From the NCBI GenBank assembly GCA_964410065.1, contig CAYPFO010000008.1, forward strand, positions 1-64,000: DNA of 64,000 nucleotides, read 5' to 3'. This document shows positions 43,139 through 53,377 of this stretch, in pieces. Below the pieces are notes generated by a model. It worked only from the letters and a program-made list of their open reading frames with translations. It ran no database searches and was not told where the DNA came from. The DNA comes from Serpens sp964410065 (GTDB taxonomy: Bacteria; Pseudomonadota; Gammaproteobacteria; Pseudomonadales; Pseudomonadaceae). The position numbers were made by a program, and so were the translations under genes. The first letter of the stretch is position 1. Each line of letters opens with the position of its first letter.

Positions 43139-44368
43139 ATGTTTCAACGTCCGCTCTTGCATCTGATTACACGGACCAGTCTGGTTGCCCAGATCACCGC
43201 CGGTCTGGTTGCAGGCATCCTGCTTGCTCTGCTGCTTCCCCAGGCCGCTGACAACGTCAGCATCCTGGGCGAATTGTTCGTCACCGCGCTAAAGGCTGTG
43301 GCTCCGGTGCTGGTGTTTTTCCTGGTTACCTCGGCCATCGCTAACCAGAAACAGGGACAACCGACCCATATCCGCCCGATTCTGGTGCTCTACGCCATCG
43401 GTACCCTGTGCGCCGCTGTTGTCGCGGTGGTTGCCAGCAGCCTATGGCCCTCCACCCTGCCGCTGACCGACACCGTCACTGGCGTCACCCCGCCCAGCGG
43501 CATTGGCGAGGTGCTTAATACCCTGCTTTTCAGCGCAGTGAGCAACCCAGTCAAGACATTGCTGGAGGCCAATTACATCGGCATCCTGGCCTGGGCTATC
43601 GGCATGGGCCTGGCCATCCGCAACGGCAGCGAAACCACGCGCACGGTGTTCAGCGACCTGTCCAAGGGCGTCATGCTGATCGTCAAGATCGTCATCCATT
43701 TCGCCCCGCTGGGCGTCTTCGGTCTGGTGGCCACCACCTTGGCCGATTCGGGTATTCAGGCGCTGTACAGCTACGGCCACCTGCTGTTGGTCCTGATCGG
43801 CAGCCTGCTGTTCGTTGCCCTGGTGATCAATCCGGCCATCGTATTCTGGAAGATTCGCCAAAACCCCTACCCGCTGGTGTTCATGGTGTTGCGCGAGAGC
43901 GGCGTCACTGCCTTCTTCACCCGCAGCTCGTCGGCCAACGTGCCGGTCAACCTGCAGATCTGCGAGCGTTTGGGCCTGCATGAAGACACCTACTCGGTGG
44001 CCATTCCGCTGGGTTCCACCATCAACATGGCTGGCGCCGCCGTAACCATTAGCGTGCTGAGCCTGGCTGCGGCGCATACCGTGGGTATCCAGGTGGACTT
44101 CTTCACCGCCCTTCTGCTGTGCGTCGTGGCTTCGGTCAGCGCCTGCGGCGCTTCGGGGGTGGCCGGTGGCTCGCTGCTGCTGATCCCGCTGGCGTGCAGC
44201 CTGTTCGGCATTCCCAACGAAATCGCCATGCAAGTGGTTGCCATCGGCTTCGTCATTGGCATTCTGCAGGACTCCACGGAAACCGCCTTGAACTCCTCCA
44301 CGGACGTGCTGTTCACTGCAGCGGCTTGCATCGCCGCAGAACGCAAACTCGCCGAACAAGAAGCCTGA
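43139..44368 (+). CDS. sstT: Serine/threonine:sodium symporter SstT
   Basis: The 409-residue DAACS-family transporter has LVAQITAGLVAGILLALLLP, the ALKAVAPVLVFFLVTSAIANQ segment, hairpin TAFFTRSSSANVPVNLQICERLG, VAIPLGSTINMAGAAV and the SACGASGVAGGSLLLIPLAC region. It imports Ser/Thr with sodium. The start at 43139 matches the family N-terminus, with AGGAA about 10 bases upstream. Confidence 0.93.
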   Translation: MFQRPLLHLITRTSLVAQITAGLVAGILLALLLPQAADNVSILGELFVTALKAVAPVLVFFLVTSAIANQKQGQPTHIRPILVLYAIGTLCAAVVAVVASSLWPSTLPLTDTVTGVTPPSGIGEVLNTLLFSAVSNPVKTLLEANYIGILAWAIGMGLAIRNGSETTRTVFSDLSKGVMLIVKIVIHFAPLGVFGLVATTLADSGIQALYSYGHLLLVLIGSLLFVALVINPAIVFWKIRQNPYPLVFMVLRESGVTAFFTRSSSANVPVNLQICERLGLHEDTYSVAIPLGSTINMAGAAVTISVLSLAAAHTVGIQVDFFTALLLCVVASVSACGASGVAGGSLLLIPLACSLFGIPNEIAMQVVAIGFVIGILQDSTETALNSSTDVLFTAAACIAAERKLAEQEA

Positions 44369-44418
44369 GCCACTCGCGGCCTGCATGGTTAACCCGGCAG
44401 GCCGCGACTGCCCCCGCC

Positions 44419-45270
44419 ATGAAGCCCAGCACCCTGCATCTGCCCGCCGGCCCCTGGACGACGGTACTTGATTGTCTGTGTGCGCATTTTCCGGCCATTT
44501 CCCGTGAAACCTGGCTCGAGCGCTTTGCCCGCGGCCGCGTGCTGGATGAGCAACATCACGCTATCAGCGCCAAGCACCCCTACCGCGAAGGGCTGCGCAT
44601 TCGATACTTTCGCGAAGTGATCAACGAAGTGCGGATTCCTTTCGAGGAAACCGTGCTGTTTCAAGACGACCACCTGCTGGTGATCGACAAGCCGCACTTC
44701 CTCCCGGTCATCCCAGCCGGTGCCTATGTGCGCGAGACGCTGCTCAACCGTCTGATCGAGCGCTTCGACAATCCTGATCTGGCGCCTTTGCACCGACTCG
44801 ACCGGCTTACCGCGGGCCTGGTGCTGTTTTCCTGCAACCCGCTCAGCCGCACCCGTTACCAGGAGCTGTTTCGCCAGCAACGCATCGCCAAGCGGTACCT
44901 GGCTCTGGCGCCCGCTCTGGCGCACCTGGAATTTCCCCTGGTGCGCCAGACTCGCCTGGAGCCCGGCACGCCCTTTTTCCGCATGCAAGAAGTAGCCGGC
45001 ACACCCAATAGCGAGACGCGCATCGAGGTTGATGCAGAACTCGACAATTGTTGGCGCTATGCCCTGTATCCGGTTAGCGGCCGCAAACATCAGCTGCGCC
45101 TGCACATGGCGGGCCTGGGCGCCGCCATTTGTCATGACCCGCTGTACCCCAATCTGAGTGATACCACTGACGATTATCAGCGGCCGCTCAAGCTCCTGGC
45201 CCAGGGGTTGAGTTTTCAGGACCCGCTGGATGGCCGGCTACGCGAGTTCAGCAGCGCCTTGAGCCTGTAG
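44419..45270 (+). CDS. RluA-family RNA pseudouridine synthase
   Basis: The 283-residue protein has an N-terminal S4-like RNA-binding part, then VIDKPHFLPVIPAG, catalytic Asp in LHRLDRLTAGLVLFS, AKRYLAL and the late YPVSGRKHQLRLHMAGLGAAI. It isomerises uridine in rRNA or tRNA; which site is not deducible. It starts 50 bases after sstT on the same strand. The frame runs open upstream inside sstT, but the ATG at 44419 is the first sensible start. Confidence 0.9.
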   Translation: MKPSTLHLPAGPWTTVLDCLCAHFPAISRETWLERFARGRVLDEQHHAISAKHPYREGLRIRYFREVINEVRIPFEETVLFQDDHLLVIDKPHFLPVIPAGAYVRETLLNRLIERFDNPDLAPLHRLDRLTAGLVLFSCNPLSRTRYQELFRQQRIAKRYLALAPALAHLEFPLVRQTRLEPGTPFFRMQEVAGTPNSETRIEVDAELDNCWRYALYPVSGRKHQLRLHMAGLGAAICHDPLYPNLSDTTDDYQRPLKLLAQGLSFQDPLDGRLREFSSALSL

Positions 45271-45303
45271 CATCGTTGCTGCAGGCGTCCAACAGGGGAA
45301 GCC

Positions 45304-45510
45304 TTAATAATGCGGTGGCGGCACATCATCCTGATCAATGCCGAATTGGCCCTGCAGCTCTTCCTGGCGCCGTGACAGCGCCATCACCTGCACCTGCAGA
45401 CGCTCAAGAACCCGCTGCTGCTGAACCAGTTCGTCGTTCAAGCTCTGAATAGTGTCGTCCTGAAACGCCAGGCGTGTTTCCAGATCGGCAATACGCGCTT
45501 CCAGACTCAT
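45304..45510 (-). CDS. slyX: SlyX-like coiled-coil protein
   Basis: The 68-residue protein MSLEARIADLETRLAFQDDT... is a continuous coiled coil ending in the typical SlyX tail DDVPPPHY. Function is unknown although conserved. Its ATG overlaps the stop of the HIT gene by 4 bases. Confidence 0.9.
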   Translation of the reverse strand: MSLEARIADLETRLAFQDDTIQSLNDELVQQQRVLERLQVQVMALSRRQEELQGQFGIDQDDVPPPHY

Positions 45511-45938
45511 GCGCTCACCTCGGCAAAACGGAAGTCGTCAGGCAAGACCAGCTTCAATTTGTCGCGAATGGCCTGAATGTCTTCAGCTGTGTAAGGGCGA
45601 GCCGGATGCTGACCCCACACCGGCGCTGGCCAAGCCGAGTCGCCCTTGCGACGCACGATCACGTGCATATGCAGCTGGCTGACCATATTGCCCAGGGTGG
45701 CCACGTTCATCTTGTCGGCGGCAAAGGTGTCTTTAAGTATCTCCGCCAGCGAGGTGGTTTCCGCCCACAACTGCAGCTGATCGTCTGCGTCCAACTGGAA
45801 CAGCTCACTGACATCCTCGCGGCGCGGCACCAGGATAAACCAGGGGTACTGCGCGTCATTCATCAACAACAGGCTGCAGAGCGAGAAATCTCCTAGCAGC
45901 ACCGTGTCCCGTTGCAGTTGCTCGGCCAAGGCAAACAT
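45507..45938 (-). CDS. HIT-domain nucleotide hydrolase/transferase
   Basis: The 143-residue protein has LLLMNDAQYPWFILVPRR near its start and the histidine-rich motif SQLHMHVIVRR, followed by SAWPAPVWG. This is the pseudomonad HIT subgroup, in which the third His of HxHxH is replaced. It likely cleaves a nucleotidyl conjugate. It is co-transcribed with slyX by a 4-base overlap. Confidence 0.88.
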   Translation of the reverse strand: MFALAEQLQRDTVLLGDFSLCSLLLMNDAQYPWFILVPRREDVSELFQLDADDQLQLWAETTSLAEILKDTFAADKMNVATLGNMVSQLHMHVIVRRKGDSAWPAPVWGQHPARPYTAEDIQAIRDKLKLVLPDDFRFAEVSA

Positions 45939-46423
45939 CGCTTATCTCCTGTAGTGATGCCTTTCCCTTGGGGTCAGGCGATGCCACGCAGAATACCCGC
46001 TCCCCTCTGGATTTTCATCGGTTCGATCACCCAGTCATGCAGCCGACAACCGCACCGCGCGGAGGATGCTCCTGTGAAACCGGTTTAGCTTTTCAATAAA
46101 TGCTTAGTAGTTTTGACTTGTTCATATTTATTGCTATGAGTGAAAGCAATGGATATCTATCTGACTTGATATCAAAGTGCTTCTAAGTTCCAAAAAAATG
46201 ATATCAAAAAAGAATCATACACGATGGCCAAAGAGTGGCACTCATTAACTCTTCAAAAGAAAGGATCGGAAACAATTGCATTCGACATCACATTCACAAC
46301 GGATAAATGTGACTACTGTTTTTATTCGCTATAAATAACCAGTACCGAAGCGGCAAACAAAAACACAGCTAAAAAGCCACCCGTTTCTCAGGCGGCGTTG
46401 AATACAACCAAAGGAGCAGTCAC
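45939..46423 (+). promoter_or_regulatory. AT-rich upstream region of oprD
   Basis: A 485 bp stretch whose second half (46080-46370) is far more AT-rich than its surroundings. It contains two direct GATATCAAA motifs (about 46168 and 46201) and the short leader segment AAACAAAAACA (46355-46365). The latter fits the AAnAAnAA pattern bound by Hfq/Crc in catabolite repression. A strong AAGGAG ribosome site ends it. No gene is seen. Confidence 0.55.
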
Positions 46424-47716
46424 ATGCACGTGATGAAGTGGAGTGTAATCGCCTTGGCCGTGGCCGCAGGCACCTCGCAGCTGGCCTTGGCCAGCGCCCA
46501 GTCCGACTCCCAGGGCTTTGTCGAAGACAGCAGCCTGAACATTCTCAACCGTAACCTGTACTTCTTTCGCGATTTCCGCAACGACCCAGCTCGTGATGAT
46601 GACCCGCAGGAATGGGGCCATGGCGTCATTGCCACTTTCGAATCGGGTTTCACCCAGGGGCCGGTCGGGTTTGGCGTGGATGCCTTTGGCTTGCTGGGCC
46701 TGAAACTGGACAGCGGCCGTGGCCGCACAGGCAGCGGCCTGTTTCCTACCGGCAGCGATGGCCGCTCTCAGGATGATTATTCCGAGGCGGGGGGCGCTCT
46801 CAAGGTCCGCGCTTCCAGTACGACGTTGAAATATGGCGAGCAATTCGTGGGCCTACCGGTATTTGCCACCGACGACAGCCGTCTGTTGCCGGAAACCGCC
46901 ACAGGCTTCCTGCTGACCAGCAGCGAACTTGCCGGGCTGGAATTGAATGCCGGTCACTTCACTGCTTTGAATGCCCAAGCGCAGACTGGCGAAGACAGCC
47001 TGGGCCTGAAACGCGCCGATTTTGTGGGTGGCACTTACACCTTTAGCGATGTTCTGAGCGCCACGCTGTACTACTCCGACCTGAAAGACACGTTTCAGAA
47101 ATGGTATGGCAACTTGAACTACACCATGGGCCTCGCTGAAGAACAGTCGTTGGCTTTCGACTTCAACATCTACCAAACCGACTACGAAGCTGAATACACC
47201 GGAACTGGCAGCGATGAAGACAACACCATCTGGAGCCTGTCCGCCGCCTATACGCTGAATGCGCACACGTTCATGCTGGCTTATCAGAAATCCATAGGTG
47301 GCTATCGTTCAGTGGACTCAGACGGAGACCCTTACACCATTGGCTATGATTACGGCATAGACGGTGGCGGCGCAGTCTTCCTCGCCAACTCGGTACAGCG
47401 TTCCGACTTTAACTCTTATGACGAAAAATCCTGGCAGGCTCGTTACGATCTGGACATGGCTGCCTTTGGCGTTCCGGGCCTGAGTTTCATGGCCCGCTAC
47501 GTCCATGGTAGCGATGCCAAGACGGCCACCACCGACAACGGCAAGGAATGGGAGCGTGATATCCAGGTGAGGTATGTGTTCCAGGACGGCCCGGCCAAGG
47601 ACCTGAACCTGCGTATCCGGCAAGCCACCTACCGCAGCAGCGACGGTGTCTACTACGGCTCGCCGAGCATTGACGAGATCCGCCTGATCGCCGAGTACCC
47701 GCTGAGCATTCTGTAA
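46424..47716 (+). CDS. oprD: OprD-family outer membrane porin
   Basis: The 430-residue outer-membrane beta-barrel has a signal peptide (MKWSVIALAVAAGTSQLALA). The mature start GFVEDSSLNILNRNLYFFRDF is a hallmark of OprD, followed by ESGFTQGPVGFGVDAFGLLGLKLD, LSSEL-type strand motifs and final EIRLIAEYPLSIL. It is the substrate-specific channel for basic amino acids and related compounds (and in P. aeruginosa the imipenem entry route). Position next to slyX and proS agrees with true OprD. AAGGAG lies 7 bases before the ATG. Confidence 0.93.
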   Translation: MHVMKWSVIALAVAAGTSQLALASAQSDSQGFVEDSSLNILNRNLYFFRDFRNDPARDDDPQEWGHGVIATFESGFTQGPVGFGVDAFGLLGLKLDSGRGRTGSGLFPTGSDGRSQDDYSEAGGALKVRASSTTLKYGEQFVGLPVFATDDSRLLPETATGFLLTSSELAGLELNAGHFTALNAQAQTGEDSLGLKRADFVGGTYTFSDVLSATLYYSDLKDTFQKWYGNLNYTMGLAEEQSLAFDFNIYQTDYEAEYTGTGSDEDNTIWSLSAAYTLNAHTFMLAYQKSIGGYRSVDSDGDPYTIGYDYGIDGGGAVFLANSVQRSDFNSYDEKSWQARYDLDMAAFGVPGLSFMARYVHGSDAKTATTDNGKEWERDIQVRYVFQDGPAKDLNLRIRQATYRSSDGVYYGSPSIDEIRLIAEYPLSIL

Positions 47717-47737
47717 CCCCCACTCGCGCTCCTACAT

Positions 47738-47767
47738 GAAGAAGCCCGGCATCAGCCGGGCTTCTTC
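47738..47767 (+). terminator. Terminator after oprD
   Basis: GAAGAAGCCCGGC - ATCA - GCCGGGCTTCTTC is a perfect 13-bp stem 22 bases after the oprD stop and is usable on both strands. Confidence 0.85.
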
Positions 47768-47864
47768 ATTTCTTGTACCGGCAGCGCAGGCTTTGCCGAC
47801 CGATATGAAATCGGCCCCACAAAGACAGCCGCGCCACAGGGTTTGCGCAGACAGGAGCCACGCC

Positions 47865-48281
47865 TCACAATGGCAAGGCGTAGGTTCCGGTGACATGAGC
47901 CACCAACACGTCTTCATTGCCAGCCGAATGCAACGATACCTCACACACGGCCTGGCGTTTGCTCAAACGCAGGATGCGCGCCTCGGCCAGCAGGTCCACC
48001 GGCGCTGGAGGGGCCAGAAAGTTGATATTCAGGTTACTGGTCACCGCCATCTCCACCCGTCCCAAGGCACCGAGCACCACCGCATACATGGCGGCATCGG
48101 CCAGGGCCATGAGCGTCGGCCCGGACAGCGTACCGCCAGGACGCACCAGGCGCGGCTGAAACGGCACCCGCGCCACTGCACACTCCGCAGTCAGACGCTC
48201 GATACGCAAATCGATATCCTCGGCCATCGGCACCCCCCCACGAATCAAGTCCTGCACCTGCTCGGCAGTCAACACCGTCAT
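47865..48281 (-). CDS. PaaI-family acyl-CoA thioesterase
   Basis: The 138-residue hot-dog protein has RLVRPGGTLSGPTLMALADAAMYAVVL (the catalytic Asp helix) and NINFLAPPAPVDLLAEARILRLSKR. It probably hydrolyses aryl- or acyl-CoA thioesters. The ATG at 48281 has GGAGG 8 bases upstream. It is divergent from proS across about 96 bases. Confidence 0.87.
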   Translation of the reverse strand: MTVLTAEQVQDLIRGGVPMAEDIDLRIERLTAECAVARVPFQPRLVRPGGTLSGPTLMALADAAMYAVVLGALGRVEMAVTSNLNINFLAPPAPVDLLAEARILRLSKRQAVCEVSLHSAGNEDVLVAHVTGTYALPL

Positions 48282-48377
48282 CTTCACCCCTCCGGCTCTG
48301 TCGCCTGTACGGCACTATACTGGCGCCGTACAATGCCCAGCTCACTCTCGCACTCGCAACGGACAAAACGGCCAAAC

Positions 48378-50093
<1,716 letters not shown>

Positions 50094-50108
50094 TCACGCC
50101 TTATGGAG

Positions 50109-50141
50109 CAAGCCTGCATGTCGTCAGGACATGCAGGCTTG
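50109..50141 (+). terminator. Hairpin after proS
   Basis: CAAGCCTGCATGTC and GACATGCAGGCTTG form a 14-bp stem around a 5-base loop, 16 bases after the proS stop. It has no T tract. Confidence 0.6.
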
Positions 50142-50172
50142 CCCCCATCAACTCCCAACGACGCGCATTTCG

Positions 50173-51030
50173 ATGCTCCTGCCTCCCCTGATCCGCACCT
50201 TGCTGCTTGGCCTGCTGACGGGTCTGCTTTGCGGTTGCGGCCATCTGTTCTATCTGCCCGAACCTGGCTTGCGCGGCACTCCCGATCAGCTCGGCATGCC
50301 CTATGCGGACGTGCACCTGCATGCGGCGGATGGCGCGCGTCTGCATGGCTGGTGGCTGCCCGCGCGACTTGGCGATGGCGAACACAGCAAAGGGGTGATC
50401 TATTTTCTGCATGGCAATGCGGAAAATATCAGTACGCACTTCGCTGCCATGAGCTGGATTACCTTCTCCGGTTGGGATCTGTTCATTCTCGACTATCGAG
50501 GCTTTGGCTTGTCGCAGGGCTCGCCGAACATCCCCAGCGTGTACCTGGATGCTGAAGCCGGGCTCAAATGGGCCACGCACCAGGCACAGAGCCGGCAACT
50601 GCCCCTGGTGGTGCTTGGGCAGAGCCTTGGCGGCGCGGTTGCCGCCACCCTGGTTGCGCAAAGCCCGCCGGATCAGGTCAGCGCACTGATTCTGGACAGC
50701 GCCTTCTCCAGCTACCGGCGCATCGCTCGCGAAATACTGGCTCAGCCTTGGCTGACCACCCTGTTTCGCTACCCACTGGCGTGGACCATTCGCGATGATT
50801 ACAGCCCTGAGCATTTCCTGGCCCAGCGTCCGCCCATGCCGTTGCTGGTCATGCACGGTTGCGCAGACCGGGTCGTGCCTTGCTCCCATGGCAAACGTCT
50901 TTATCGCCTGGCCGGCGAGCCCGCTTGGCTATGGCTTTCCCCCGACGCCCGGCATCAGGAAATGCTGGCCAGCAGGCACTGGCGCACACAACTTCTGGAG
51001 TGGCTGGAAGGGCAGGTGCTCACCCACTGA
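50173..51030 (+). CDS. Lipoprotein alpha/beta hydrolase (BEM46/ABHD13-like)
   Basis: The 285-residue hydrolase has a hydrophobic leader and lipobox-like LLTGLLCGCG (two Cys). It then has FLHGNAENISTH (oxyanion segment), DYRGFGLSQGSPN, nucleophile GQSLGGAVAA, and the Asp/His residues in VMHGCADRVVPCSHG and SPDARHQEM. It is probably tethered to the membrane facing the periplasm, with an unknown ester or peptide substrate. A ribosome site is weak. Confidence 0.87.
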   Translation: MLLPPLIRTLLLGLLTGLLCGCGHLFYLPEPGLRGTPDQLGMPYADVHLHAADGARLHGWWLPARLGDGEHSKGVIYFLHGNAENISTHFAAMSWITFSGWDLFILDYRGFGLSQGSPNIPSVYLDAEAGLKWATHQAQSRQLPLVVLGQSLGGAVAATLVAQSPPDQVSALILDSAFSSYRRIAREILAQPWLTTLFRYPLAWTIRDDYSPEHFLAQRPPMPLLVMHGCADRVVPCSHGKRLYRLAGEPAWLWLSPDARHQEMLASRHWRTQLLEWLEGQVLTH

Positions 51031-51146
51031 GCGGAGCACGCTGTCGACGGAGCAGAGCATGACGAACACAATGGATCTATCCAGCCTCGCGTCAGCCTGC
51101 CACCCGTGGCCATAGTAAAATCGCGCACCCATTCAAGGAGTTACCC

Positions 51147-51761
51147 ATGCTCGGCGTGACCGACTACGGCGCATTTGTCATCGCTTTCATTGTCCTGCTG
51201 GCCATTCCCGGCCCAGGCAACTTCGCTCTGATCACCTCCACCAGCAAAGGCGGCATCAAAGGCGGCCTGGCCTCCACCTTCGGGATCATTTTTGGCGACC
51301 AGGTCCTGATGTGGCTGGCGGTCGCCGGCGTGGCAGCGCTGCTGGCCGCCTACCCGGCAGCGTTCAATGCGATGCAATGGCTTGGCGCGGCCTATCTGGC
51401 CTGGCTGGGCGGAAAGATGCTGCTGAGCAAACCCGGCGATGGGCCGGCGCTGGTGATCAAGCCGAAACACTTTTTGCGCCAGACCCTGCTGATCACCTTG
51501 CTCAATCCCAAGGCGATCATCTTCTACATGGCATTCCTGCCGCTGTTCGTCGATCCTGCCCGTCACCGGGGGCTGATGACCTTCGGCTTCCTGGCCGTAA
51601 CCGTCGCGGTGCTGACTTTTGCCTATGGTCTGATCGTGACCCTGCTCACCCACACCCTAGCCGAGCGCCTGCGCAGTATTCCGGCCGTCACCCGCTCATT
51701 GGAAAAGCTTGCCGGTGTCTGCCTGATCGCCTTTGGCATCAAGCTGGTCATCAGTCGGTAA
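51147..51761 (+). CDS. LysE/RhtB-family amino acid exporter
   Basis: The 204-residue protein has five to six membrane helices and the family start FVIAFIVLLAIPGPGNFALITSTSKGGIKGGLASTFGI. It has LGAAYLAWLGGKMLL and LLITLLNPKAIIFYMAFLPLFVD further on. It exports amino acids or homoserine lactone-like compounds; the substrate is unknown. AAGGAG precedes it. Confidence 0.92.
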   Translation: MLGVTDYGAFVIAFIVLLAIPGPGNFALITSTSKGGIKGGLASTFGIIFGDQVLMWLAVAGVAALLAAYPAAFNAMQWLGAAYLAWLGGKMLLSKPGDGPALVIKPKHFLRQTLLITLLNPKAIIFYMAFLPLFVDPARHRGLMTFGFLAVTVAVLTFAYGLIVTLLTHTLAERLRSIPAVTRSLEKLAGVCLIAFGIKLVISR

Positions 51762-51919
51762 GCCGGCCAGTGACCGGCACGCCAAGACCTTGACCCCAGC
51801 TTGCGCACTGTGGGACATCGCCCTCTTTTCGATTACTGACGCCGCTCTATAATGCGCGGCGCCGTTTCAATGGCAGCGGCTGCTGCCGAATAACCTGGAA
51901 GTCCCACCTGGAGTTCACC

Positions 51920-52696
51920 ATGTTCCGTCCGCTTACTGCCCTGCTGCTGGCCGGCAGCACCCTGGCTTGTGCCCAGGCCAATGCAACCGATTTGCTGCAA
52001 TGGCACAACAACAGCCTGACCTACCTGTATGGCAAGAATTTCAAGGTGGATGCACCCATCCAGCAAACCCTGACCTTCGAACACGCCAGTGGCTGGAGCG
52101 TGGGCGACCTGTTTCTGTTCGTCGACTCGATTCACTTCAATGGCAAAGGCAACGACAACGGCCGCGACGACAGTACGCTGTACGGTGAATTTTCGCCGCG
52201 CCTGTCGCTGGGCAAACTGAGCGGCAGCGACCTGTCCGTCGGCCCGGTCAAGGATGTACTGCTGGCCACCACCTATGAATTCGGTGAAGGCGATGTGGAG
52301 ACCTACCTGATCGGTCCAGGTTTTGACCTGGCCCTGCCCGGTTTCGACTACTTTCAGCTGAATTTCTACCGCCGCCATACCGAGAGCGGCCGCGATGGCG
52401 ATGGTGTCTGGCAGATCACCCCGGCGTGGAGCTACACCATCCCCGTGGGCTCCTCCGACCTGGTGATTGACGGCTTCATGGACTGGGTCGTGGACAACGA
52501 CAAGGGCTACCACGCCAACCTGCACTTCAACCCGCAGATCAAATATGACCTGGGCAAGGCGCTGAGCCTGGGCGAAAAACAGCTGTACGTGGGTATCGAA
52601 TACGATTACTGGAAGGACAAGTACGGCATCGAAGACAGCAGCGCTTTCCGCACCGAGCAAAACACCGCCAGCCTGCTGGTGAAGGTGCACTTCTAA
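51920..52696 (+). CDS. Tsx-like nucleoside-specific outer membrane channel
   Basis: The 258-residue beta-barrel has a signal peptide ending ANA. It starts TDLLQWHNNSLTYLYGKNFK, with TLTFEHASGWSVGDLFLFVD and repeated amphipathic strands to the terminal ASLLVKVHF (C-terminal Phe). This is the OmpK/Tsx family that passes nucleosides. Length is normal. It ends with a bidirectional hairpin shared with the convergent GST. Confidence 0.87.
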   Translation: MFRPLTALLLAGSTLACAQANATDLLQWHNNSLTYLYGKNFKVDAPIQQTLTFEHASGWSVGDLFLFVDSIHFNGKGNDNGRDDSTLYGEFSPRLSLGKLSGSDLSVGPVKDVLLATTYEFGEGDVETYLIGPGFDLALPGFDYFQLNFYRRHTESGRDGDGVWQITPAWSYTIPVGSSDLVIDGFMDWVVDNDKGYHANLHFNPQIKYDLGKALSLGEKQLYVGIEYDYWKDKYGIEDSSAFRTEQNTASLLVKVHF

Positions 52697-52708
52697 ACGC
52701 GACACAAC

Positions 52709-52745
52709 ATTCAGCCAGCCTGGCGCGATGCCAGCCTGGCTGAAT
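52709..52745. terminator. Bidirectional hairpin between tsx-like gene and GST
   Basis: ATTCAGCCAGCCTGGC and GCCAGCCTGGCTGAAT form a 16-base stem with one mismatch, centred between the convergent genes. It overlaps no coding sequence and lacks a long T tract. Confidence 0.7.
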
Positions 52746-52746
52746 C

Positions 52747-53349
52747 TCAGTCGAGCATACGCACATGCCGGGGATGGCTGGCTACGAGTGTCAGCCAGGC
52801 ACGAATCGCCGGGTAGCCTTCCAGGTCAAAGCCCCCTTCCTGTGCCACATGTGTGAAGGGATACAGCGCCACGTCAGCAATGGAATAGGAATCGCCCACC
52901 AGGTAAGTCGTACGTTTAAGCTGCTGCTCCATCACATTCAAGGCGTGATAGCCATCCAGCTGTCTGGCCTTGTATTCGGCCATGCGATCCTCGGGCAGCC
53001 CGAGGAACAGCTTGATATAGCGCGCCAGACCGACATACGGCTCATGGCTGTACTGCTCGAAGAATTGCCACTGCAACACTTGGGTACGCAGACGCGGTTC
53101 GCTGGGCAAAAACTCGCTGCCATCGGCCAGGAAGTTGAGAATCGCGTTGGACTCCCACAGGCAGGTGCCGTCTTCCAGCTCCAGCACCGGAATCTTGCCG
53201 TTGGGGTTCTTCTTGAGGAACTCCTCCGAGCGGGTCGCGCCATGCAAGAGATTCACCGGAATCCATTCGTAGGGCCGATCCAGCAGATGCAGCATCAGCT
53301 TGACCTTGTAACAGTTGCCCGAACGATAATCGCCGTAAACCTTGTACAT
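52747..53349 (-). CDS. Glutathione S-transferase family protein
   Basis: The 200-residue protein has a thioredoxin-like N-terminal domain (MYKVYGDYRSGNCYKVKLMLHLLDRPYEW, with candidate catalytic Ser/Cys), the cis-Pro motif GKIPVLELEDG, ESNAIL and a helical C-terminal domain (YSIADVALYPFTHVA). It should conjugate or reduce with glutathione. The ATG at 53349 has CAGGAG upstream. The aminotransferase gene ends 29 bases upstream of it on the same strand. Confidence 0.9.
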   Translation of the reverse strand: MYKVYGDYRSGNCYKVKLMLHLLDRPYEWIPVNLLHGATRSEEFLKKNPNGKIPVLELEDGTCLWESNAILNFLADGSEFLPSEPRLRTQVLQWQFFEQYSHEPYVGLARYIKLFLGLPEDRMAEYKARQLDGYHALNVMEQQLKRTTYLVGDSYSIADVALYPFTHVAQEGGFDLEGYPAIRAWLTLVASHPRHVRMLD

Positions 53350-53377
53350 AACGCGCTCCTGATCTCCGAGTAGTGCC

